Positions 43,135-50,506 of a DNA stretch of 64,000 nt are shown in pieces. The notes beneath the pieces are model-generated. The model was not told the origin of the DNA. It saw only the letters and a program-made list of their open reading frames with translations, and did no database searches. The stretch comes from Anaerotignum faecicola (GTDB lineage Bacteria > Bacillota > Clostridia > Lachnospirales > Anaerotignaceae): assembly GCF_003865035.1 (NCBI RefSeq), contig NZ_BHVZ01000002.1, positions 186,001 through 250,000 of the forward strand, written 5' to 3'. Within the stretch, counting starts at the first letter, position 1, and every line of letters starts with the position of its first letter. The position numbers and the translations under genes are program-made.

Positions 43135-44409
43135 ATGGGAATGACAATGACACAAAAGATTCTTGCAGCCCATGCGGGGGAAGCAAGCGTAAAAGCCGGA
43201 CAGCTGATTCAGGCAAAATTGGATATTGTTATGGGCAACGACATCACAACCGCCGTTGCTTTGAAGGAATTTCAGAAAACAGGCGCAAAGGAGGTTTTTG
43301 ATAAGGATAAGGTGGTTATCGTTCTGGATCACTTTACCCCCAACAAGGACATCAAGGCGGCAGAGCAGTGCAAGGCCTGCCGTACCTTTGCTTATGATAT
43401 GGAAGTGAAGAACTTCTTCGACGTTGGACAGATGGGCATTGAGCACGCCCTTCTGCCCGAAAAAGGGATTGTTGTTCCCGGTCAGGTTATCATCGGCGCA
43501 GATTCCCATACCTGTACCTACGGCGCATTGGGTGCGTTCTCCACGGGCATCGGCAGCACCGATATGGCAATCGGCATGGCAACCGGCGAAGCATGGTTCA
43601 AGGTGCCCAGTGCCATCAAATTCGTGCTGACAGGCAAGCCTGCAAAATGGGTCAGCGGCAAGGATATCATCCTGCACATCATTGGCATGATTGGTGTGGA
43701 CGGCGCACTGTACCGCAGCATGGAATTTGTCGGCGACGGAATTCAGTATCTGACGATGGATGACCGCTTCTCCATGGCGAATATGGCAATCGAGGCAGGC
43801 GCAAAAAATGGTATTTTCCCCGTGGATGAAAAAACAATGGAATATGTAAAGGAACATTCCGCAAAAGAGCCTGTTGTTTACGAGGCGGACCCCGATGCGG
43901 AATATGACGAGGTTTATACGATTGATTTAAGCAAATTAAGACCGACCGTTGCCTTCCCTCATCTGCCCGAAAACACAAAAACGATTGACGAAGCAGGCGA
44001 GATTGCCATCGATCAGGTTGTCATCGGCTCCTGCACCAACGGCAGACTGAACGATATGAGGATTGCGGCAGAAATTCTCAGAGGCAAACAGGTACACCCC
44101 AAGGTACGCACCATCGTTATTCCTGCCACACAGCAGATTTATCTGGACTGCATCCGTCTTGGCTATGTAGAGGATATCGTAAAAGCAGGCGCAATTTTCA
44201 GCACCCCTACCTGCGGCCCCTGCCTTGGCGGGCACATGGGGATTCTGGCAGCAGGCGAACGCTGCGTATCCACAACGAACAGAAACTTTGTCGGCAGAAT
44301 GGGTCATACAGAAAGTGAAGTGTATCTGGCAAGCCCCGCAGTTGCAGCAGCATCTGCCATCGCAGGCTATATTGCAGACCCCGAAAAGATTGCAGGAGGG
44401 ATGGAATAA
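43135..44409 (+). CDS. leuC: 3-isopropylmalate dehydratase large subunit
   Basis: 424 residues from the ATG at 43135 with TGGAGGATA in front. It belongs to the aconitase superfamily: [46 protein letters not shown] and [19 protein letters not shown] supply the three cysteines that hold the [4Fe-4S] cluster. The 420-residue length fits the homoaconitase-like/archaeal LeuC class rather than the enterobacterial form of about 466. With LeuD it isomerises 2- to 3-isopropylmalate in the cytosol. Its stop overlaps the leuD start by 1 nt. Confidence 0.95.
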   Translation: MGMTMTQKILAAHAGEASVKAGQLIQAKLDIVMGNDITTAVALKEFQKTGAKEVFDKDKVVIVLDHFTPNKDIKAAEQCKACRTFAYDMEVKNFFDVGQMGIEHALLPEKGIVVPGQVIIGADSHTCTYGALGAFSTGIGSTDMAIGMATGEAWFKVPSAIKFVLTGKPAKWVSGKDIILHIIGMIGVDGALYRSMEFVGDGIQYLTMDDRFSMANMAIEAGAKNGIFPVDEKTMEYVKEHSAKEPVVYEADPDAEYDEVYTIDLSKLRPTVAFPHLPENTKTIDEAGEIAIDQVVIGSCTNGRLNDMRIAAEILRGKQVHPKVRTIVIPATQQIYLDCIRLGYVEDIVKAGAIFSTPTCGPCLGGHMGILAAGERCVSTTNRNFVGRMGHTESEVYLASPAVAAASAIAGYIADPEKIAGGME

Positions 44410-44906
44410 TGGAAACAGCAAAAGGGAAAGTCTTTAAATACGGGGATAACGTCGATACAGACGTTATCATCCCCGCAAGATATCTGAACGTATCCAGCGG
44501 CGAGGAGCTGGCAAAATACTGCATGATTGATATTGATGCGGATTTCGTAAACAATGTAAAGGAAGGCGACATTATCGTAGCCACAAAGAATTTCGGCTGT
44601 GGCTCCTCTCGTGAGCATGCCCCTCTGGCAATCAAATGCGCAGGCATTTCCTGCGTCATTGCGTCCACCTTCGCCAGAATTTTCTACCGCAATGCCATCA
44701 ATATCGGCTTGCCGATTCTGGAATGTGAGGAAGCCACAAATGATATTGATGCAGGCGATACCGTATCTGTTGATTTCAATACAGGCGTGATTACAAACGA
44801 AACAAAGGGCAAAACCTATCAGGCTGAGCCGTTCCCTGCATTCATGCAGAGGATTATGGCTGCGGGCGGTCTGGTAACATATACAAAGGAAAAAATCGAA
44901 GGTTAA
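44409..44906 (+). CDS. leuD: 3-isopropylmalate dehydratase small subunit
   Basis: 165 residues. It begins [21 protein letters not shown] and has the swivel-domain motif [20 protein letters not shown], whose GSSREH loop contacts the substrate, then [17 protein letters not shown]. The short length pairs with the short LeuC type. The start codon overlaps the leuC stop, so the two subunits are translationally coupled; the AGGAGGGATGG site lies within leuC. Confidence 0.96.
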   Translation: METAKGKVFKYGDNVDTDVIIPARYLNVSSGEELAKYCMIDIDADFVNNVKEGDIIVATKNFGCGSSREHAPLAIKCAGISCVIASTFARIFYRNAINIGLPILECEEATNDIDAGDTVSVDFNTGVITNETKGKTYQAEPFPAFMQRIMAAGGLVTYTKEKIEG

Positions 44907-44916
44907 GGTGAAGAAA

Positions 44917-45999
44917 ATGGGTTCTTATCATATTACAGTATTAAAGGGGGACGGCATCGGCCCCGATGTTGTGACTGAAGCCATGGGCGTATTGGAATGT
45001 GTCGGCAAAAAATACGGTCATGACTTTGTATTCAATGAAAAGCTGGCAGGCGGCTGTGCGTATGATGCGTATGGCGAGCCCCTGCCTGAGGAAACCTTAG
45101 AGGCCTGCAAAAACAGTGACGCCATTCTCTTGGGTGCGGTTGGCGGTCCGAAATGGGATCATCTGCCTGCTAATCTCCGCCCCGAAGCAGGCGCTTTGCT
45201 GAAGCTGCGCAGCAGTCTGGGGCTGTATGCAAACCTGCGCCCTGCCATCATCCATAAGGCTTTGAGCGACGCAAGCCCCATCAAGCCCGAAATCATCGGC
45301 GACAGTCTGGATATTCTGGTTGTCAGAGAGCTGACAGGCGGCATTTATTTCGGGGAGCGCGGCTATCGTGAAGGCAAGCACGGCGAAGAAGCGTATGATG
45401 TTGAAGCATATAGCGAATTTGAAATCAAACGCATTGCCGTACAGGCCTTTGAAGCCGCTATGAAGCGCAATAAGCACGTTACCAGCATTGATAAGGCAAA
45501 CGTTCTGGAAAGCAGTAAGCTGTGGCGCAGAACCGTGACAGAGGTTGCAAAGGATTATCCTGAGGTGGAATTGGACCACATGTATGTGGATAATGCCGCA
45601 ATGCAGCTGGTGAGAAATCCCAAGCATTTCGATGTTATCGTAACCTCTAATATTTTCGGGGATATTATTTCCGATGAAGCAAGCCAAATTACCGGCTCTA
45701 TCGGGATGCTGCCCTCCGCAAGTCTGGCGGACGGCGCATTCGGGATGTATGAGCCCATCCATGGCTCCGCCCCCGATATCGCAGGCAAGGATATGGCAAA
45801 CCCCATCGCAACTATTCTTTCCGCCGCTATGCTGCTGAAATTCTCCTTCGGTCTGGTTGCAGAATCGCAGGCGATTGAGGATGCTGTCACAAAGGTATTG
45901 GATGCAGGCTACAGAACCCCCGATATCTACAGCGAAGGCACCAAAAAAATCGGCACAAAGGAAATGGGCAAGCGCATCTGCGATGCCATTAACGCATAA
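44917..45999 (+). CDS. leuB: 3-isopropylmalate dehydrogenase
   Basis: 360 residues from the ATG at 44917, with AAGGTG 6 nt upstream; a GTG three codons before is possible but lies inside that site. Landmarks: [39 protein letters not shown] segment, [29 protein letters not shown], and [22 protein letters not shown], where the metal-binding aspartates are. It oxidises and decarboxylates 3-isopropylmalate with NAD+. It is the last gene of the operon. Confidence 0.97.
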   Translation: MGSYHITVLKGDGIGPDVVTEAMGVLECVGKKYGHDFVFNEKLAGGCAYDAYGEPLPEETLEACKNSDAILLGAVGGPKWDHLPANLRPEAGALLKLRSSLGLYANLRPAIIHKALSDASPIKPEIIGDSLDILVVRELTGGIYFGERGYREGKHGEEAYDVEAYSEFEIKRIAVQAFEAAMKRNKHVTSIDKANVLESSKLWRRTVTEVAKDYPEVELDHMYVDNAAMQLVRNPKHFDVIVTSNIFGDIISDEASQITGSIGMLPSASLADGAFGMYEPIHGSAPDIAGKDMANPIATILSAAMLLKFSFGLVAESQAIEDAVTKVLDAGYRTPDIYSEGTKKIGTKEMGKRICDAINA

Positions 46000-46041
46000 A
46001 GCGAAAATAACAAATACTGAAAAAGGAAAACCTTCTCCTAT

Positions 46042-46085
46042 AAAAGCAGGCTCGATTATGACCCATAACCGAGCCTGCTTTTTTG
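46042..46085 (+). terminator. Intrinsic terminator of the leu operon
   Basis: AAAGCAGGCTCG and CGAGCCTGCTTT form a perfect 12-bp stem followed by T residues, about 45 nt after the leuB stop. Confidence 0.92.
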
Positions 46086-46098
46086 CGGTTTTCTTCGC

Positions 46099-46127
46099 TT
46101 GACAGTCTCCTGCTCCTATGCTACGAT
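46099..46127 (+). promoter_or_regulatory. Promoter of the MerR regulator gene
   Basis: TTGACA at 46099-46104, 17-nt spacer, TACGAT at 46122-46127. Confidence 0.65.
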
Positions 46128-46136
46128 TGCTTTAAC

Positions 46137-46156
46137 ACCTAAACCTGACTTTAGGT
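46137..46156 (+). promoter_or_regulatory. Candidate MerR operator dyad
   Basis: ACCTAAA and TTTAGGT, perfect 7-nt arms with a 6-nt spacer, lying just after the -10 element of the gene's own promoter. The arms resemble known operators of the AdhR-like MerR group. Autoregulation is inferred. Confidence 0.55.
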
Positions 46157-46195
46157 AAATATCAAATTTTATTTTCATGAAAGAGGGCGATTCTT

Positions 46196-46636
46196 ATGTA
46201 TACCATCGGTCAGGTATCCGAACTGTTCCAATTACCCGTTTCCACCCTGCGCTATTATGATAAGGAGGGACTGTTCCCCGAAATCAAGCGCAGCGGCGGC
46301 ATCCGCCATTTTGATACCAAGGAGCTGGAAGCCCTGCGGCTGGTGGAATGTCTGAAAAAAACCGGCATGGAAATCAAAAACATCAAGCAGTTTATGCAAT
46401 GGTGTACCGAGGGCAGTGAAACCTATCCCAAGCGTCTGGAATTGATTCAGAAGCAGAAGCTGGAATGTGAAAAGGAAATCAAGCGCATGGAAAAGGCGCT
46501 CGCCATGCTGAAATTCAAATGCTGGTATTACGAAACGGCTCTTGCGGACGGCAATGAGGACAGAATCCAGGAGCTGCTGCCAGACCGCCTGCCGGAAGAA
46601 ATTCAGGCATACTATGATGCCTCACATACAGACTGA
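46196..46636 (+). CDS. MerR family transcriptional regulator
   Basis: 146 residues. The winged helix-turn-helix at 1-70 is typical: MYTIGQVSELFQLPVSTLRYYDKEGLFP, GGIRHFDTKELEALRLVECLKKTGMEIKNIKQF. A long dimerisation helix follows (about 80-115, RLELIQKQKLECEKEIKRMEKALAMLKFK) and a short C-terminal part rich in Glu, with only a few cysteines and no metal-binding pair as in MerR or CueR. It resembles the AdhR/small-ligand or aldehyde-responsive group. GAGGGCGA precedes the ATG. No obvious target gene is next to it; the uracil permease after it has its own promoter. Confidence 0.9.
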   Translation: MYTIGQVSELFQLPVSTLRYYDKEGLFPEIKRSGGIRHFDTKELEALRLVECLKKTGMEIKNIKQFMQWCTEGSETYPKRLELIQKQKLECEKEIKRMEKALAMLKFKCWYYETALADGNEDRIQELLPDRLPEEIQAYYDASHTD

Positions 46637-46673
46637 TTCTGACAGAAATTTCTAAAAATCGTTTGATTTTACA

Positions 46674-46703
46674 TTGTGCTTTCTCCTATAGCTATGGTAT
46701 AAT
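46674..46703 (+). promoter_or_regulatory. Promoter of the uracil-type permease
   Basis: TATAAT at 46698-46703 with an extended TGG element, and TTGTGC at 46674-46679, an 18-nt spacer. The transcript would begin at the first copy of the duplicated element. Confidence 0.7.
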
Positions 46704-46706
46704 ACC

Positions 46707-46749
46707 CACGGTTTTGTCCGTGGGTTAGCCGCTTACAGCGTCTATCTGC
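46707..46749 (+). repeat. Leader direct repeat, copy 1
   Basis: 43 nt: a CCCACGG/CCGTGGG hairpin (the stem begins 2 nt earlier at 46705) with loop TTTTGT, then the stretch TTAGCCGCTTACAGCG and TCTATCTGC. It matches copy 2 at 40 of 43 positions, counted by eye. A further TGCTGT/ACAGCA stem follows in the spacer. Confidence 0.85.
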
Positions 46750-46797
46750 TGTTTTCACAGCAAATTCTACGATTCGCAGGCATAGCCTGCTCATATA

Positions 46798-46840
46798 CAC
46801 GGCTCTGTCCGTGGGTTAGCCACTTACAGCGTCTATCTGC
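46798..46840 (+). repeat. Leader direct repeat, copy 2
   Basis: 43 nt, offset 91 nt from copy 1. Differences are two pyrimidine changes in the loop and a G to A in the segment after the stem. The hairpin is shorter (CACGG/CCGTG). A GCAGGC/GCCTGC stem precedes it in the spacer (46777-46791 region). It ends about 50 nt before the permease start. Confidence 0.85.
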
Positions 46841-46892
46841 CCCGACAGTCTATTTTGTTATCATCCATTATCATAACAGGAGGAAGTTTTTT

Positions 46893-48299
46893 ATGAACGA
46901 AAACAACGGAATCATCCGCAACGCCTCGGTCTTAGGCGTTCCGAAAATGTTACTTTTAGGCCTACAGCACATGTTTGCCATGTTCGGCGCAACAATTCTC
47001 GTTCCCATTCTGGTAAACAGCTATTTTGGCGAGGACGTTCTGCATGTACAGGTTACGCTTATCTGTGCCGGTGTCGGCACACTGCTGTTTCATTTCTGCT
47101 CTAAGGGCAAGGTTCCTGCCTTCCTCGGCTCGTCCTTTGCATTCCTTGGCGGCTTTGCTACCATCTCTAAGCTGAACACAGGTGCTTTTGCCAATATTTC
47201 CAATGCCGAAAAGCTTTCCTATGCCTGCGGCGGAATTCTGGTGGCAGGACTTCTGTATCTGGTGCTTGCTCTCATCATTCGCCTAATCGGTGTAAAAAAG
47301 GTTATGCGTTTTCTTCCCCCTGTTGTAACAGGCCCGATTATCATCTGTATCGGTCTGAGTCTGGCAGGCTCCGCTGTCAGCAATGCCTCCACAAACTGGC
47401 TGCTTGCCTTTATCGCACTTGCAACCATCGTTGTTTTCAATATCTGGGGCAAGGGCATGTTTAAGATTATCCCTATCCTGATGGGCGTTGTCATTTCCTA
47501 TATTGCGGCTCTCATTTTCAATGCAATGGGTATGACAAATGCAGACGGCTCTGCGATTCTGAATTTTACAAATATCACGGCTGCCCCCATGGTAGGCGTG
47601 CCCGAATTTTCTCTGTGCAAATTCAACATCTCCGCCATTCTGGTAATGGCACCCATCGCGCTTGCATCCATGATGGAGCATATCGGTGACATGTCCGCCA
47701 TTTCCGCAACGGTCGGCGAAAATCTGATTGAAGACCCCGGTCTGCACCGTACCCTAATCGGGGACGGGCTTGCGACCTCCCTGTCCGCACTGGTGGGCGG
47801 CCCTGCCAATACCACCTATGGTGAAAACACAGGCGTTCTGGAGCTGAGTAAGGTGCATGACCCCAAGGTAATCCGCATTGCTGCGGTTTATGCCATCATC
47901 CTGAGCTTTATCCCCAAAATGGCAGAGGTGATTGGCTCTATGCCCTCCGCAATTATCGGCGGTGTCAGCTTCATGCTGTATGGTATGATTTCCGCAATCG
48001 GCGTGCGCAACGTAGTAGAAAACCGCGTGGATTTCACAAAATCCCGCAATCTGATTATCGCAGGTGTAATTTTTGTCTGCGGTCTGGGCTTCTCCGATGG
48101 GCTGACCTTCAATGTTGCCAACACAGATATCACACTGACCTCCCTCGCCATTGCGGCAATCGCAGGCATTGTGCTGAATGCTATCCTGCCGGGGAATGAT
48201 TATCACTTCGGCAAAAACGCAGGCGGCGATGCAAACCGCGGCATTGATATGATTCCTAACTTTAACGAGGATACCCGCTACGGCGATAACGAAGATTAA
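46893..48299 (+). CDS. Uracil/xanthine permease, NCS2 family
   Basis: 468 residues, about 14 membrane helices. NCS2 landmarks: LLGLQHMFAMFGATILVPILV, GSSFAFLGGFATI, FLPPVVTGPIIICIGLSLA, SMMEHIGDMSAISATVGENLIEDPGLHRTLIGDGLATSLSALVGGPANTTYGENTGVLELSKV. The glutamate in the MMEHIGD motif and the NTTYGENTG motif resemble UraA, so uracil is the most likely substrate, with proton symport. AGGAGGAAG precedes the ATG. No pyr genes are nearby; its unusual leader is described separately. Confidence 0.92.
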   Translation: MNENNGIIRNASVLGVPKMLLLGLQHMFAMFGATILVPILVNSYFGEDVLHVQVTLICAGVGTLLFHFCSKGKVPAFLGSSFAFLGGFATISKLNTGAFANISNAEKLSYACGGILVAGLLYLVLALIIRLIGVKKVMRFLPPVVTGPIIICIGLSLAGSAVSNASTNWLLAFIALATIVVFNIWGKGMFKIIPILMGVVISYIAALIFNAMGMTNADGSAILNFTNITAAPMVGVPEFSLCKFNISAILVMAPIALASMMEHIGDMSAISATVGENLIEDPGLHRTLIGDGLATSLSALVGGPANTTYGENTGVLELSKVHDPKVIRIAAVYAIILSFIPKMAEVIGSMPSAIIGGVSFMLYGMISAIGVRNVVENRVDFTKSRNLIIAGVIFVCGLGFSDGLTFNVANTDITLTSLAIAAIAGIVLNAILPGNDYHFGKNAGGDANRGIDMIPNFNEDTRYGDNED

Positions 48300-48310
48300 C
48301 GAAAGCATGA

Positions 48311-48340
48311 AAAAAGAGACTCCTTTCAGAGTCTCTTTTT
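48311..48340. terminator. Bidirectional terminator after the uracil permease
   Basis: AAAGAGACTC and GAGTCTCTTT pair around a CTTTCA loop with A and T runs on both sides, between convergent genes. Confidence 0.92.
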
Positions 48341-48346
48341 GATTGC

Positions 48347-48482
48347 TTATTCGCCTTCAAAGAAGTGCTTTTTGTAATATCGCGAGGACATGGCAAGCTG
48401 CTCCTCAAAGGCATCATAGCCCATTTCCTCGACCAATGTTTTCTTTCCGGAGAACAGATTCGTGCCTAAGCCTCTCGTTCAT
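48347..48482 (-). pseudogene. Small frameshifted gene after nudC
   Basis: A ribosome site (GGAGAAGG) and ATG at 48482 lie 15 nt after the nudC stop, but that frame ends after 22 codons. A second frame, open to a TAA at 48349-48347, reads LGTNLFSGKKTLVEEMGYDA and then FEEQLAMSSRYYKKHFFEGE. Adding 2 nt in the GAGAG run near 48475 would join the ATG to this frame, giving about 45 residues (MNERGLGTNLF...). I take it as a small protein gene broken by a 2-nt loss, or a sequencing error. Function unknown. Confidence 0.55.
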
Positions 48483-48497
48483 TCGGCCTTCTCCTCG

Positions 48498-49367
48498 TTA
48501 TTTCGGCTCTCTGCCTTCCTCAAACATGCGCATCATTTCTCTTGTAAGGCTGATGCCGTCATCGTGTGCAGGGAGGTTATTTCTCGGAAAAAATTCAGCC
48601 ATCGCCAGCTCCTCTCGGTCTAGCGTGATATCCTCACCCTCTCCGTCCAGATCGCAGAAATACCCCAACAGCAAGCCGCCCGTTACACCCCAGGGCTGTG
48701 TTTTATAATAACGAATATTTTTTACCTTCAGACCGACTTCCTCCATAACCTCCCTCTGCACGGTTTTTTCCACCGTTTCGCCAATCTCCGTAAAGCCTGC
48801 TATCATGCCGTATCGGGTATAGCTGCGGTTGGCATATTTGCTCAGAAGCAATCTATCCCCATGCGTCACGCCGACAATGACAGAGGGCGCAATTTTAGGA
48901 AAAATCATGTTATTACATTCCGGACAGCGCATCATGCGTTCCTTCTCGTCATGCTTTGTTTTCGCACCGCAGCGTCCGCAGAAACGATTGCTGCGATACC
49001 AGTCAAACAAATGCCACGCCGTCATCATGGCATAGCAGATATTTTTGGATTTCACCTGACGCAATGTCATGGCAGGCTCATAGCAGAAGGACGTATCCGC
49101 AGGCGCACCTGCTTCGCCCATCCAGATGAAGTAATCCTCCTCCTGCATGCGGAACACATACTGTACCTCGTTTTCATACCAATGCGTCCAGCCTTTTTCC
49201 TTCGCCCATGCCATTACCTCCGCATAGGTTGGCAGAACCAATGTATCATCTTCCTTACGTTTCACCAATAGCCGGCTGCCCTGTGCGCAGACCACCTTCG
49301 CCGTGGCAACAGGTGCCGTATGGCGAAACTCGTTTTCTAATCTTCCGTATTCTAAATCCTGCAGCAT
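48498..49367 (-). CDS. nudC: NAD+ diphosphatase (NudC-type Nudix hydrolase)
   Basis: 289 residues. A four-cysteine zinc ribbon (CGRCG near 137, CPEC near 155) precedes the Nudix domain, and the Nudix box is intact: GFTEIGETVEKTVQREVMEEVGL. The NudC-specific motif after it reads YKTQPWGVTGGLLLGYF (normally SQPWPFPxS), so the QPW part is kept while the rest has changed. The enzyme hydrolyses NAD(H) and can remove NAD caps from RNA. AAGGAA precedes the ATG. It lies 30 nt after the LysR gene and may be cotranscribed with it. Confidence 0.92.
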   Translation of the reverse strand: MLQDLEYGRLENEFRHTAPVATAKVVCAQGSRLLVKRKEDDTLVLPTYAEVMAWAKEKGWTHWYENEVQYVFRMQEEDYFIWMGEAGAPADTSFCYEPAMTLRQVKSKNICYAMMTAWHLFDWYRSNRFCGRCGAKTKHDEKERMMRCPECNNMIFPKIAPSVIVGVTHGDRLLLSKYANRSYTRYGMIAGFTEIGETVEKTVQREVMEEVGLKVKNIRYYKTQPWGVTGGLLLGYFCDLDGEGEDITLDREELAMAEFFPRNNLPAHDDGISLTREMMRMFEEGREPK

Positions 49368-49397
49368 TTCTATTTCCTTCCCTTAAATCCCGTTTGC

Positions 49398-50288
49398 TTA
49401 TTTCTTTGCCTTTGTCCGCTGAATGGTGTAATCCTTGAATTTTTCCACCGCAGGCGGCAGATACCGATTCAGTACATACGCCATATAAACCATTCTGCGA
49501 GAATATGGCGTATCCAACTCCAGCTTGGTGACGTTATAGTTATGCAGTGCTTGGCTGTCCGTTACAATGGCAATCCCCTGATTCTTCTCAACCAACCCCG
49601 CCATGGAATTGACATCCTCAAACTGGCAAAGAATATTCGGCATAATCTGCGCCTTCGTAAACATATCATCAATGATACGGCGCATGCCGCTTTCCTTCGT
49701 ATAGCTGATGAGCGGATACGGGCAGATATCCTGAATCGTTACCTTCTTTCTATCCTCCAAGGGATGCCCCTCCGGCAAAATAACCACAAGGCTCTGCTCA
49801 AAAACGGGAATAAATTCCACATCGCCCTCCGCCTCCACCATGGAGCAGAAAACCAAATCATACTTTTCTCGTTTCAGATTATACAACAGCGTTTTCGTGT
49901 TGCCCTCATAGCAGGAAAAAGAGATATTCTTATTCTGCGGATCATCCAGAAAGCCTGCAATCAGTCCGGGGACAAAGTTCGTCCCGACCGATGTCATATA
50001 CGCCAGTCCGACGTGTCCGCCTCCTTCGGAAACCAGACGTTCAATCTGATTTTTTCCCAGCTCCAGCTGTGTCAGGGCGTTTTCCACATAGAACATATAA
50101 ATCCGCCCATATTTTGTCAAAACAACATTTCTGCCCTGCTTTTCAAACAAATTTGCCCCCAGTTCCTTTTCCATGGAAGAAATGGAGTGGCTGAGCGTCG
50201 GCTGAGAAATATTCAGCTTTTCCGCCGCCTTAGTGTAATGCTCCAATTCTGCCAGCGTTTTAAAATAATACAACTGGTTTAAATTCAT
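49398..50288 (-). CDS. LysR family transcriptional regulator
   Basis: 296 residues from the ATG at 50288 (AGGAGGG in front); the earlier in-frame ATG lacks a site. N-terminal winged helix-turn-helix: MNLNQLYYFKTLAELEHYTKAAEKLNISQPTLSHSISSMEKELGANLFEK. The C-terminal periplasmic-binding-like effector domain has GHVGLAYMTSVGTNFVPGLIAGF. The effector is unknown. A perfect 14-bp palindrome at 50407-50420 upstream may be its autoregulatory site. No divergent partner gene exists; nudC downstream on the same strand is the nearest candidate for joint control. Confidence 0.92.
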   Translation of the reverse strand: MNLNQLYYFKTLAELEHYTKAAEKLNISQPTLSHSISSMEKELGANLFEKQGRNVVLTKYGRIYMFYVENALTQLELGKNQIERLVSEGGGHVGLAYMTSVGTNFVPGLIAGFLDDPQNKNISFSCYEGNTKTLLYNLKREKYDLVFCSMVEAEGDVEFIPVFEQSLVVILPEGHPLEDRKKVTIQDICPYPLISYTKESGMRRIIDDMFTKAQIMPNILCQFEDVNSMAGLVEKNQGIAIVTDSQALHNYNVTKLELDTPYSRRMVYMAYVLNRYLPPAVEKFKDYTIQRTKAKK

Positions 50289-50406
50289 TGTCTTCCCTCC
50301 TATTCTCATGCAAAAAAGCGCATAAGAAAGCAGCAAATCAGGAATCCTTATCGCTGCTATTAAAATCCTAATGTATTTTTAATGAGTATAGCAAAATAAA
50401 TAGAAA

Positions 50407-50420
50407 AAATCTATAGATTT
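50407..50420. promoter_or_regulatory. Perfect 14-bp palindrome upstream of the LysR gene
   Basis: AAATCTATAGATTT, about 120 nt before the LysR start. It is a plausible LysR-type site (T-N11-A-like), inferred only from position and symmetry. The 50289-50506 gap holds this and the ligA terminator. Confidence 0.35.
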
Positions 50421-50461
50421 AATAAACAAAAAAACAGCCGGATTTCGTGACAAATGACGAC

Positions 50462-50489
50462 AAAAAGCGACTTTTTCTCCAAAAGCCGC
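50462..50489 (-). terminator. Intrinsic terminator after ligA
   Basis: On the minus strand GCGGCTTTT and AAAAGTCGC pair with one mismatch, followed by five T. Confidence 0.75.
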
Positions 50490-50506
50490 CTTTCTATCCT
50501 ATCTCA

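Noticed and set aside
41425..43857. 810-codon open frame antisense to leuA and leuC
   Set aside because: It mirrors two certain genes; codon bias in them removes stop codons on the other strand. No ribosome site or family.
46705..46842. CRISPR-like array from the two leader repeats
   Set aside because: Only two copies, hairpin-bearing, 48-nt spacer with its own stems, and no cas genes.
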